From contig CM025856.1 in NCBI GenBank assembly GCA_003952965.2, forward strand, positions 5,603,700-5,667,699: a DNA stretch of 64,000 bases, given 5' to 3'. The translations under genes were made by a program, and so were the position numbers. A model generated the notes under the pieces. It did no database searches and was not told the DNA's origin. It saw only the letters and a program-made list of their open reading frames with translations. The stretch comes from Morella rubra (Eukaryota; Streptophyta; Magnoliopsida; Fagales; Myricaceae). Shown here one piece after another: positions 1-11,692 of the stretch (positions are counted from its first letter, which is position 1; each line of letters begins with the position of its first letter).

Positions 1-313
1 GGCTACCACTCTGGAACGTGGAACTATGGCCTTAAAGAATGTATATGCAAACACTAAAGCCAACGGCAGCATGAACATAGAAAGGGGAAGGATTATACGA
101 AACCAAAATCAGACTAAAGAAAAGATGCAAAGTATGTGTGGTTTAGAGGTATCAATTTAGAAGTACTCAATCCTCTTCTAGCAACATTTGCACTTTTCAG
201 AAGAGCAAACAGGATTTCCAAAATGCTACTATGACCAGAGGTAATTTTTGAAGAAAGATTTTTTTAGGGAGCATCATAGTAATAGAATGGAAAAGTTGCA
301 GACGGAAGTTTTT

Positions 314-612
314 GGGGAATTTTCATTTTTAGCCCCCCGAACTATTACTTCATTTACCAGTCTGAACTATCAATTTCATCATATTTAGCCTTCAATACCA
401 AAGTGCATTAACATTTGCATTCTAGTAGGATCCTATGATTAGAATGTGTAGAAAATAAGCTATATGACACAATATTAACGGTTGGATCCTATAACAGGGT
501 GAGCATTGATGAATTTTGGTAATTTGAGGATTAAATGTGATGAAATTGGTAGTGCAAGGACTCAAAATGAAATTTGGCCCATAGTTTGGTGGGTGAAAAG
601 TGATGTTTTCCC
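314..612. mobile_element. 299-bp MITE, Mutator-like ends
   Basis: The left end (GGGGAATTTTCATTTTTAG) and the inverted right end (GGGAAAACATCACTTTTCA) form long imperfect terminal inverted repeats that share the phrase ACTATCAATTTCATCA or near variants. Flanking 9-mers gaagttttt and taagtcttt match at 7 of 9 positions, as expected for an old MULE-type insertion. It sits in intron 15 of transporter copy 1, between exon 659-712 and the missing 3' exons. It has no coding capacity. Confidence 0.6.
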
Positions 613-658
613 TAAGTCTTTTCACTTTTTGTTTTTATTTCTGGGGTGAATGCATTAC

Positions 659-3600
659 CAGGACACCACAAAGTGCTAAAGTTGGAGTGATATCCGTCAG
701 TTTTTGAAGGTCCTGCACAATTGAAGTTTTAGTCCTTCAATAAATGCTCTATTAAAATGATGAAAACGAATTCCATAGAAACATATTTTATTCTAGAAGA
801 GACCTGTAGAAGAAGGACAACCCCACAAGAAAGCAACCTAAGCATGTTCCTGCTGCAGAAATCTGTGAATATTTATATACTTTAGAATTTTGTCATTCAA
901 CTCCATATAGAAGAAGTACAGACTCGACAACTTTCTTACCAGTAGAAGTGGTCGTCGTCCAGATTTATCTAACAAAAGTGCACCTAAGGCTGTCATTGGA
1001 ATCTGTAGAATGCTACTGAAATCATACTAAAAAACATCAAGCACAAACAAATGCTGGAACGACAATAAGACAGTAAAAGACCTGAACAATGACCATTCCT
1101 ATAGTCCCAAGCCTACCCGAGAATCCTGCGCGGACCAGGTATTACAATATTCAGATTCCATTTTTCTTCCGATCCTTATTAAACAAAGGTAGATAGCATT
1201 AGAAAAGAGCCCATTCCTACCAGCTGATATGAATATAGCGCTTGCATAAAATGAGATGCCATTAACCCCTCCAAATTGTTGTAGTACCATAAGGCCAACT
1301 CCAACCTAACCCATTTCCATGTTATACATTAAGGGACTAAACAGCCTCAGAGGTGAAACGTGCAACAGTGATCAATTTAGAAAGGTTACAATGAGGGAAC
1401 GAGCATATTTCTGTTGGAATAAGTCAAGAAAACTAGCTTCTGAAAGCTGTCGAAGGGTCACTGTGTGTTCCTGCAGGAATGATTTGAAAACGACGTCAAA
1501 ATCCCCGTTTTGAAACAGAATTGTTGGGAAAAGTTAAGAACTATGTACAGTTTGAAAATTTTCTAGTAAATTGGGGGCAAATAGTCATCCTCTCATGGCT
1601 TTTTGTGACTAAAAAGGTTACTCTGATTTCAGCAGCTTCCTGGGAGAAATCAGCATTTGCACCCCTAAGGCGCTGTAGAGCAGCTTCACACTCTTTCTCT
1701 CGACCAATCTTTGCCTGCAGCCAACAGGAACATCAAGTAAACATGTCATTCATGCTTGCATCCGCTTTGCCACTTTATGGAATTGAGATATGTTTGTCAA
1801 ATACATGTTCTTGAGCATAAAATACAATGGAGGAGATCTTTGAATAACACGAATCTTTTTGTCTATTGATTTCAAATGCATTATCCATAGAGCACCTTGT
1901 AGGAAACTTCTTGAACAAAATTTTGAGTAACTTACCAGCCATCTTGGCGATTCTGGAATAAAAGATAGACCAATAAGTTGTAATAGACATGGAATAGTCC
2001 CTGAAATATAAAAAAAATCAAAGTGCTCAAATTATGAAACTACCTTAAAGTGAAAATAGTACATTAAAAATTCAGAGAAACTTACCAATCAAAGCCAAAG
2101 TCTGCCAGTTCACAAAAGCTCCAATTAGATATGTTAATGATACACCCAAACATATCATCAACTGTTGAAGAGGCAGTTAGTAAGTGATTAAGCTTGAGTA
2201 CACATTGATTTCTAAATCTATGATGCGTTTGCTCTACCTGATGAACTGCTGTAAACCCCCCACGAAGATTCTTAGGCGTTATTTCTGCTATATAGATAGG
2301 CACCTGATTGCAAACGGAAATGAGATTATCTTTATCCCGCAAATTTAAAATAATCAAGTAGAATTGCAGTCCAGCGATATACCACATAAGACAGAATTCC
2401 CATCCCACCACCTACTAGCAATCTCCCAAGATCGAGCAACCAATTAACCTTTCAATAAGCACCAAATGGTTAACGTTATGAAATGAACCTGACATAACAT
2501 GTTTGCTTAGTGTAAAATGAGTCCTGATACAATCCCCTGGCCTGGTTGTTTCTGACCATATATGATAATCTTATATTCAGTTCTATGTTGGAGGAACGAC
2601 CAAGATGAATACTACGTTTATTTACATAACAACATTCCTATCAGCATTAACCTTTCTGCTTTGTGACCAGTTTCATTGTTTGGAACATCCAATGTTCCTT
2701 TTTTTTTTTTTTTTTTTGGATGGGGTGGGGGAGGGAGACCAGGATTCAAAACCTTGGAGAATACTATGGACAGCCACCCCACCAGGCAAAATATCTCTGC
2801 AATGCCCATTATCTGCCTTGCAAAACAACCAAAAAACAAGGAAGAGTCCGTGATCTGTTTAGAGTTTGGGGTTGGTATTGACTAGATTTAATTCCGTGGT
2901 CATGAAAATACTTACACCTCTTCTACCTATATAGTCTGCTATCTTTCCACTTACTATTGCACCTAGCATTGCTCCAATTGTCAATATCGAGCCGAAAAGT
3001 GAATACTGCATTATGAACAAAAAATGTCAAGAATATCCGATAGAAAGCAGCATTGGGAAAGCAAAAGGAAATGACCAAAAGTTTTAACACAGGATTTTGC
3101 ATAGAGTAGTACTTTTCTTTTCGGGTAAGTTTACATGAAGCAACTTTGAAACAACATTTTACTCAATTGAGGGAGCTCTATCAGTGACATCTCCATGGAG
3201 GTTAATATCTCCAAGTCATCAAGTCCTTGACAACAATTCAGACTAGCAGCCTAAATGATTTGCCTTTTTTAATTTGACTTTAGATGTCCTTAAGTCATTG
3301 TTCTACTTCTTTGCCAGTTCTTTGGGTGAGAAAAAAAAACACGACATGATGAACCATGCAAATTTCCTTGTCATTTGCTCCTCATTTACCAAAATAGCTT
3401 GTTCTTTTTTCTGTTACTTGCAGAGGAAGATAGTCCAAATACTTGAACATGATATCACATTTTCATTTGGCAAAAGTAAGACGACTCTGTAGTATTACAC
3501 CAACCTCTGCAACAGTAAGGCCTAGGTCACTTATGATTCCTGTTTGAGCAGGCGACGAATATCCCACCTGCAAAAACAATTATACACCATATTGAGTTTG

Positions 3601-5412
3601 GTATTGAGCATATCTAACATCTATGAACCCACGTAGAGATACTCCTCCTGTTTTACTCTCTGCTAGTACAAAAGAATTAGTCTTCAGTCCATCGACAAAT
3701 CTAAATCCCCATCATTCAAATGCAAATTGTTTTGCGAGTGAACATCTGACTTGAGTCGCACATGGAGGAAAAATGAAAAAAATTTGAGTACTTGATATAC
3801 AGAGGATCCAAATTTAAAGGTTCAAACTTTCAGATGGACATCATACTCTGATATTCACTTCAGTTAAGGTAATTGTCACGGTGTTGATATGATTGCTATG
3901 CTGTTAAAAGTGCTGGGGACTCTTTCGATGTGATTCTTCAAACTATACGACTCTTTAGGCATCTGTCTGCGCACTTCATCATGTAAAAACCTTGCAAAAT
4001 ATGGTATTTCACCAATTCTCTATCATGTACTAGGGGCATGGACATTTTTATGACAATTCAACTAGACTTCACTTCAAACTATAGGATTCTTTAGGCATCT
4101 CTCTGCTCTCTTCAATATGGAAAAACCTTACAAAATATGGTATTCCACCAATGCTCTATCATGTACTAGTGGCATGGACATTTTCATGACAATTCAACTA
4201 GACAGAAGGTGATGTAGACTGTCAATGCCCTTTAATGCTACTAGTACATTGCTTTAAATTGTTTTAGTAGTCTATCTCCTTGTCCAATAGGTTTGTGGTC
4301 TTTAAACTTGGCCTTCTGTTTTAAAATGAAAGTTTAGAGTTCATTAATAATCAATCAATAAAAACTCCCTGGAGAGGACCAATGTTTTCTAGCCTATTTG
4401 GAGTTTTCATTGCTTGATATGATGAAATATATCAGGATTAGGTTGGCTGATCCGGGGGCTGGTACCCCAAAAGTAATCGAGATAGCAGAAAGGATCATGC
4501 TAGAGATTTAGCACGCAGCCAACCTCTTGGTTGTCTTATTCCCATAAGTGGAGCACTAGATGATTTTTAAGTGCATAAGGGTTCTTTGGACACACTCGGC
4601 TCAGGTTTGAAAACTGATGCCAAATATATGATATAAGAAAAAAAAGGAAAGAATAGATGCGTAAGGGTCGTGTCGAAGGATAACACTTTCGTTGAATGGG
4701 GAAATTGACAAACATGAAGATGAGCCCCAACGAAAGCCCAAACCCCCTATCAGGTTCATGGAGAGCAAAGCGCCAAAGCATTGCAGTATGTTTATTTAGC
4801 CAAAAAGAGTAGAGAGAAAAGGAAAAGAAAAGTCTTTGTAGGCTTTGAAAATTATAATTCAATTACACAGAAAATTATCATTTTCAATATTAATCCCATT
4901 CTTTTTTATCTTAAGCTATCAAATTTATTCAGTTTTCCTAAATTACTTTCACTAAATTCAATCTCTGAACAAATACCCTAACAATATTTATTTATATTAT
5001 TTGAACAGACCACATTTTTATAGAAAATGCATGAATTTTGCAGTGTCCCGCTGCTTATGCCGCTCACACGAACGTGGACCATGTGGACTGATCTGGGCAC
5101 AGCACGTGGACCATGTGGACCGTCGTGAGGTCCCTTCGTAAAATGTCGTCCGCTGAAGACAGTATACAACACGCGTCTAAAGGAAAGATCAAGGGCACTT
5201 ACAGCTGAGCCGAAAACGTAGGAACCGGAGACCGCAACCAGAGTGCTGAGCACAACAGCACCGGTGGCCGAAGCTGATACACTCTGCCCCTCACCACCGC
5301 CGTCGCCGTCGCCACCACCACCACTACCAGCACCAGTGGTGTATGCTTCATGGCTTTCCTTGGCAACAAGAGGACTAGAGAGTTCTCCTTCTTCTATGCT
5401 TTCTCTGCCCAT
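659..5412 (-). CDS. ERD6-like monosaccharide transporter, copy 1 (partial, runs off left edge; one short exon)
   Basis: The product would be a 12-helix MFS sugar porter of the ERD6-like group, usually a vacuolar H+/monosaccharide symporter. Fifteen exons are visible, most with GT-AG borders: 5203-5412, 3505-3567, 2916-3005, 2753-2812, 2383-2448, 2238-2303, 2086-2161, 1936-2000, 1622-1714, 1390-1470, 1221-1305, 1082-1125, 940-1002, 804-862 and 659-712. Family motifs appear in order: [53 protein letters not shown] and [10 protein letters not shown]. The start at 5412 gives [15 protein letters not shown], a typical ERD6-like N-terminus, followed by a Gly/Asp-rich stretch. The last three exons (from GMAGLPW onward) must lie left of base 1. 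Exon 804-862 is 59 nt against 60 in copy 2, which shifts the frame and brings an early TGA in the next exon. It is therefore either a recent pseudogene or a sequence error. Family assignment is firm; activity is doubtful. Confidence 0.85.
3936..4203. repeat. Tandem duplication, two units of about 132 bp, in intron 1 of copy 1
   Basis: Unit 1 (3936-4067) and unit 2 (4072-4203) both begin CTTCAAACTATA and end GACAATTCAACTAGAC, with about ten substitutions between them. The unit is not exonic and resembles no transposon end I recognise. Confidence 0.8.
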
Positions 5413-5621
5413 ATGGTATTTCCACGCTTTCCGAATAGATGGTATGGACTGAAAGAGAGAGTTCTCTGTGTTAGTGAAGTAATGAAGATGAAGATGAAGA
5501 CAAGAGAGCAAGAAGATAAAGGGTGCCTACTTTGAAGACAGAGAGACGGAGAGAGAAGTGGGTGAAGGGTGATTAGGAGGACCCACCTATGGTGTTGGAA
5601 ACGAAATGTTTTTGTCTGATA

Positions 5622-5631
5622 CCATATAAAG
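5622..5631 (-). promoter_or_regulatory. Candidate TATA box for transporter copy 1
   Basis: The minus strand reads CTTTATATGG about 210 bp upstream of the ATG of copy 1. The same CTTTATATG core lies 53 bp upstream of the ATG of copy 3. The longer leader here is plausible but unproven. Confidence 0.3.
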
Positions 5632-7331
5632 TTTAATGGACAGTACAATAAACAAGAGTCATATTTGTTTGTATTCATAGTTAAGGAATATTCTTAAAGG
5701 TTGTATAATGGTAATAGGTGTGGATTAAGATAAAAACATCCACTGTTATATAGGCACCCTTTCTCTATTTTTGTCCTGAAGTGGTTGTCTATCCTCTTTG
5801 TTGATCTGGATCTTACTCCGAATCCGGTGTTGCCTATTATCTGCTGCGCTCTATCAAATATTTTGGTGACGGGAATTTCATGTCAAATAGCAAGGGCTTT
5901 TCGATGGATGTAATTGTAAAGAATGTTCTTTTTTACCCTCTCTTGTGTAAGCCGCCCGGACGGAGGAAGGTGGAGCAGCAGATGGTTTTTGAACTGTATC
6001 GGGTGTTCTTCGAACAAGAAAATCGTAATGAAAATAGAAGAAACAAAAGAGGTGCAGGAAATTCATGGAGATATCAAAGAGGAGATCCAAGATTGATTCA
6101 CTACAGAAAAATTAAAGGCCATGTTGAAGGAAGCCCCCCAATAGTTTCCCACTTAAATTAGTCTACACAGTCTCAACGTAGATTTTACTACTGTTTACTG
6201 AGGTAATATATTAGATTTTCTCACCAATAGTCTGAAATAATCAACGTGTTGTAAAGAATCTATCAAAATTAGTTTAACAGAGTTTTTTTTTTCTAAGCAG
6301 TTTAACTGAGAGTTATTTGTACTGGTCTCATTAATGGAGATAAAGACAAGAAAGGTAGGGGAGAGAGAGAATTCCCAGCTTAGAGATATTTTTGTTTGCT
6401 CAGTTAATTTGGAGATAGAGATGGATGAGTGGTTGAATTGGATTAGTATTCTCTGTAATTTTTTTTTTTATCTAAATTATAAAGTGTAATTTAAAAAAAG
6501 ATAGACCGAGTAAGTATACCTCATACTATTTAATTATTATTTATATAAATTTCGGACAATATAAATTTTTATAATAAGTCCACTTATTCAATTTATCTCT
6601 CTTTAAAATATACTGTACAACTCAAACACGAAGGATGATAAATCTTCATGAGACAATGCACTTGAATTAGGGAGCTAAGACAGTTGAAATGGAGAGGTGG
6701 GTGAGGATTGAGGACCCACCTGGCCTACTTGGGATTCTGAAGCATTTGTGTGCATTTTCAAATGTTTGTTCGTCGGTATGTTTTATCCTACTTGCATGTG
6801 GTGCACTATTGTAGGGAGCTCTGTTCTTTATTTTAATTTTATAATTTTCCCAAATGGAGATAAATCTTTTTGTTTGCTGCCACTTGGAATTCTGCAGCCA
6901 TATTGGATGTTTCATGTTTGTTCGTCGGTATCCTACTTGCATGTGGTGCATAGTACCTGTACCCTCCCTGTAATTTTTTACTAATATCAATCAGAGAAGA
7001 TAAAGTTAAATTGTTTGATAGCTCACAGAAATCAGTAGACTCGCGGCTATTAAAGTTGGGGGCTCAACAACATACCAGAAGAAGTAGGCAGCAAACTTTG
7101 ATCAGTTCAAACTTCAGAGAGTTTATGAATTTTTGGAAATATTTGGACTGCGAATTAAATCTTGATATTAGCTCTTAGCCTAGCAAGGTTGGAAAACATT
7201 CTGCATGTAGGTATTTTGGATGTTTCTGCCATCTGGCATAGTTTAGTTCCGTGTGAGACTTACTAGTGCTGCGGGATTCCACGGCACGAGGTATCCTGGG
7301 TTTCAGACTTTCAGTGGGTCGAGACTAGTGT
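5632..7331. other. Intergenic region upstream of copy 1, no gene recognised
   Basis: An AT-rich stretch between the copy 1 promoter and the LINE-like tail. An open frame at 5880-6161 (+) has no recognisable domain and is probably chance. At 6720-6960 an imperfect direct repeat of about 90 bp occurs twice about 150 bp apart; both units contain TGTTTGTTCGTCGGTAT and CTACTTGCATGTGGTGCA. I see no RNA gene. Confidence 0.5.
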
Positions 7332-7696
7332 AAGCCCCTTTTTTTATTTATTTATTTTTTAACTCATGTTTCATTTCATAAAATAAAACCGAAGCAAGCT
7401 ACAGTAAGGTCGAACATAAATAGACAGGATCTCAAAAGAGATCGGAGAAGCCACTATATGCTCCATGCTAGGCAGTGGGAGCGGTGGCCGGAAGCGGCAG
7501 ACAAAACTATTAGAACCTAGACTAGCCAGTAGATACAGCGCCACAACCTGGACACAGCAAGCCCCAACGAAGGGTCGGAAAAGATCCATAAAGGATCGAA
7601 GAAGCCCACCGAGGAGCCGGATACAACAAAGAAAAGAAAACAACAAACAAAGGCCAAGCATGGCCAAAACAACCAACAACAAAAAAATCAAGAAAC
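7332..7696 (-). mobile_element. 3' tail of a LINE-like retrosequence (left part, split by an LTR insertion)
   Basis: Read on the minus strand this block ends in ATGAAATGAAACATGAG followed by an A-rich AAAAATAAATAAATAAAAAAA tract, like the 3' end of a 5'-truncated non-LTR retroelement. It is GC-richer than its surroundings and directly abuts the 5' end of the multi-LTR insertion at 7697. The sequence resumes at 15698 after the GAAAC duplication. No reverse transcriptase is left, so the class is inferred from the tail. Confidence 0.4.
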
Positions 7697-9651
7697 TGTC
7701 ATACCTCGAGCATTTAAACATTACATGCATATTGTTTATGATATCTTGTTTGTGATTAGTAGTGCATTTAGGGGATACTTAGTGACTAAGAGAGATTATT
7801 TAGTACTTGAGATACTAAGTTCAAAACCTTGATTAGGATATGATTTAAGAGAATTGGAGTTCACATGCAATTGAGTTCTTGTTCAGAAGGTTGAGGAGCA
7901 CGTATTGGATAATTTAATTTTTTAAGCTAGTAGGACGTTTTTGTCTCGAACCTTGATTAGGACATGATTAAGTGAGATTTGGAGTTCGCATGCAACTAGG
8001 TTGTTGTTCAGAATGTTGAGGAGTTCGTATTGGGTCAATTTAATTTTTTAAGCTACTAGGACGTTTTTTTCTCGAAAATCGAACCATATGATTTTTATTC
8101 TACTAATATGTCGGGAGTTCATCCACGAGCTTATGGTTCAAATTTGGAGACTTTTTATTTTTCGGAAGCTAGTAGGTCGATTAATTGTGGAAAGATTAGG
8201 TTGTTATGAAGATTAATGAATTACGATAGAGAAATTATAGAGATGAATAGGATGACTTGGGATAGAGACCCTATAGAGATGACACATAGGAAGCACAATG
8301 AATCAAGGCTAGAAAGCACAACCAAAAAGGCTAAACCTAGAAAGCACGAAGTGTCGAACCGTAGGAGTTTCAGCGGTGACTCGCCATAGCTACCTTGCCT
8401 TGCAACTGCTGTAGGTTGCTAGGTGTCGACTTGAGGTGAATGTAGCCTTTTAAGTCACTGAACTAGCCTAGACACGTCGTCGCAATGTGACAGACCAAGC
8501 TTGCCTATAAATAGGGGGTGGTTGGCGATTTAAACTCACACCATCTCATTAGCAAATTGTGAGTTAAGCTTGAGATTAGTAGAGAAGTGAAGTAGAAGAA
8601 GAAGGAGGAAATCGCTTAGCGAAGATCAAACTCTCTTAGAGGTAAAGTTTAGTTTGGTTATCTTTGATTTCGATTCAAGTTTTCAAGATGATTATTGTAA
8701 ATCTCTTATTTTATTATTCTAGCATCTCTTGATGTTATTAGTGTTTTTCTATTCTTCCTATGTTCTTAATGTTCTTCGTGTTCTTTGACAAAGAACAAGC
8801 TCGTCCTTTCGAAAAAGTATCATTTTCAAAGTTTGATTCGTTTTCAAGTTGTTTTTCAACTTTGATCCGTTTCTTTTCAAAATTTCTTCCAAAAGTTATT
8901 TTTCAAAGCTTGAACATATTTCTTTCCTTCTGATTTCAATACTTTTTATGTCAAAATTGGTATTTTCTACGTGGTGATTAAGCCGGTTTTTAAACCGAGA
9001 AATCAAAGTGTTGTTTTTTCCTTCACAACACTTTCATTTTGAATAATGTTTTATCATGTTTCGATGCTTTCCAAAGGAAGGGTTAAGGTGTTGCATATCA
9101 TATGAGATGTATGGGCATTGACATGAGACATGCATACTTAATCTTGTACTTTGGAAAGGATGTGGTTGAGGTTCAAGTATGGTTAAGGTGTTGCATATCA
9201 TGAATGATATGTATGGGTGTTAACATGAGACATGCATACTTCACGTAATACTGTGAAGACGTGACAGTACTATGTGCACTAGAGGGTGTGTTCCACTTGT
9301 TGGGGCATCTTGACCTATTCGTCGTACGCGAAAGATCATTTGTTAGGATAATTCACTCTGGGAGTTTGAGACCGTATTATACTCTGGGAGTACTGCTGCA
9401 AAGATACGAAAGGTTACTTATAACCCGTCACTCTGGCCAAGTGATTCACTCTGTGAGTGAAAGTAGTGGTGATTGAGAATTGAAAATATCATATTTTAAG
9501 AATTGAGTCTTTTCACTTACTTTCTTCTTCTGTTTTGAGATTTTATTGATGAACGAGTTTTCTTCAATATCTTTTTCTTGTTTCTGTTATCTGTTTGTTT
9601 AACCACTAGCTTTACTGAGTCATTTGGACTCACGTTGTTTGTTAAATTCTG
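7697..9651 (+). repeat. LTR segment 1, 5' part of LTR
   Basis: Begins TGTCATACC and carries the LTR promoter: TATAAATA at 8506-8513. It is truncated about 400 bp before the normal LTR 3' end and passes at 9652 directly into an LTR 3' terminus in opposite orientation. Confidence 0.7.
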
Positions 9652-11692
9652 CAATAGCCCAGACCGTGAAGACCTCAAGCATTGTCTTATAGTAATGGAC
9701 ACAGCTATTAAACTGAGGTTATGGCCAGTGGGATGATCGTTAAAGCAATAGGATACTAAGAAATAAACATAATCAAGACCCTTTATTCCAACCTATGTAT
9801 CACAAAAGAGTATCAATTATGCTTTCTATATACGTCTACAAAACATGGCATAATAACTACTAAAATTCATTAAAATCTACGTAGGTCTTTATTTTATTCT
9901 CTCTATTCTTTCTCTTCATCATCGCTAGAAAATATAATCAGGACGCTCTCAACGATGATGTCTAGGTTCTCAGTGACCCAAACCTAACTACCAGCTTAGT
10001 ATCAAGACCTCATAGTCAAAGTCTAAGTAAATTCTCTTAGGTACATTTTGAACATTTGCTAAAAGAATTTAACAAACAATGGTGAGTCCAAATGACTCAG
10101 TAAAGCTAGCTAGTGGTTAGACAGACAGCAGATACAAAAAAGATATTGAAGAAACCCATTCATCAATAAAATCTCAAAACAGAAGAAGAAAGTAAATGAA
10201 AAGACTCAATTCTTAAAAAATGATTTTTTCCATTTTTCAACCACCACTACTCTCACTCCCAGAGTGAATCACTTGGCCAGAGTGACGGGTTACAAGTAAC
10301 CTCCATATTTTTGCAGCAGTACTCCCAGAGTACAATATGGCCTCAAACTCCCAGAGTGAGTTATCCTAACAAAGAATCTTTCCGCGTACGACAGAGAGGT
10401 CAGATGCCACAACAAGTGGAACACATCCTCTTGTGCACAGTACTGTCATGTCTTCACAGTATGTGTTAAGTATGTGTCTCATGTCAATGCCCATACATAT
10501 CATTCATGATATGCAACACTTAACCATACTTGAACATCAAAATATTCATTTCCAACGTACAAGTTAAGTATGCATGTCTCATATCAACGCCCATACATCT
10601 CATTTATGATATGCAACACCTTAACTCGTTTCCATCATCAGGACATTATAAAACATTTCTCAAAGGAAAGTGTTGTGAAGGCAAAAATAACACTTTGATT
10701 TCTCGGTTAAAAACCGCTTAATCACCATGTAGAAAATACTAATTTTGACATGAAAAGTATTGAAATCAGAAGGAAAGAAATATATTCAAGTTTTGAAAAA
10801 CAACTTTTGGAAGAAATTTTGAAAAGAAACGGATCAAAGTTGAAAAACAACTTGAAAACGAATCAGAACTTTGAAAATGATACTTTTTTGAAAGGACAAG
10901 CTTGTTCTTCATCAAGAACACGAAGAACATCAAGAACAATATGAAGAATAGAAAAAATGCTAATCAACATCAAGAGATGCTAGAATAAGAAATACAAGAG
11001 ATTCACAAAATCATCTTGAAAACTTAAGAATTGAAATCAAAGATAACCAAACTAAACTTTACCTCTAAGCGAGCTTGATCTTAACTAATCTTCACTAAGC
11101 GATTTTCTCATTCTTGTTTCTACTTCACTTCTACTATTAATCTCAAGCTTAACTCACAAATTTGGATGAGATGGTGTAAGTTTAAATGGCCGGCCACCCC
11201 TATTTATAGGCAAGCTTGGTTCGTCACATTGTGACACGTGTCTAAGCTAGTTTAGTGACTCAAAAGGCTACATTCACCTCACGTCAACACCTAGCAACCT
11301 ACAGCAGCTACAAGGCAAGGTAGCTGTGGCGAGTCACCTCCGAAACTCCTATGGCTCGACACTTCGTGCTTCTCTAGGTTTAGCCTTTTTCATCGTGCTT
11401 TCTAGCCTTGATTCGTCGTGCTTTAGACTTGATTTGTTGTGCATGTGTCATCTCCCACTAATTTTATCTTTATCTCTCATCTCTATCCACAATTCATCTA
11501 TCCATAATTCATTTATATCCACAATTCACCTCTATCCACAATTCATCTCTATCATCTCTTATGTAATTCATCTCTATCCACAATTCACCTCTATCCACAA
11601 TTCATCTCTATCCACAACTCCATAAATCGACCTACTAGCTTCTAAAAATAAAAGTCTCCAAAATTGAACCATAAGCTCGTGGACGAACTCCT
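9652..11692 (-). repeat. LTR segment 2, inverted
   Basis: On the minus strand it runs to a proper LTR end (GGGCTATTGCA) at 9652. It contains the inverted TATA box (TATTTATA at 11201-11208) and the repeated ATCCACAATTCATCTCT tract at 11463-11625. It is cut at about 11692, where segment 3 starts in plus orientation, so segments 2 and 3 form a near-uninterrupted palindrome. Confidence 0.7.

Noticed and set aside
1..313. Search for exon 16 (GMAGLPW) of copy 1
   Set aside because: No such sequence on the minus strand here; the remaining 3' exons must lie outside the window.
5243..5452. Proline-rich plus-strand open frame
   Set aside because: It is the antisense shadow of the Gly/Asp-rich N-terminus of transporter copy 1.
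7371..7730. 119-codon minus-strand frame with hydrophobic character
   Set aside because: It lies in the retroelement tail and crosses into the LTR. Leu and Phe richness comes from T-rich sequence, and no motif is present.
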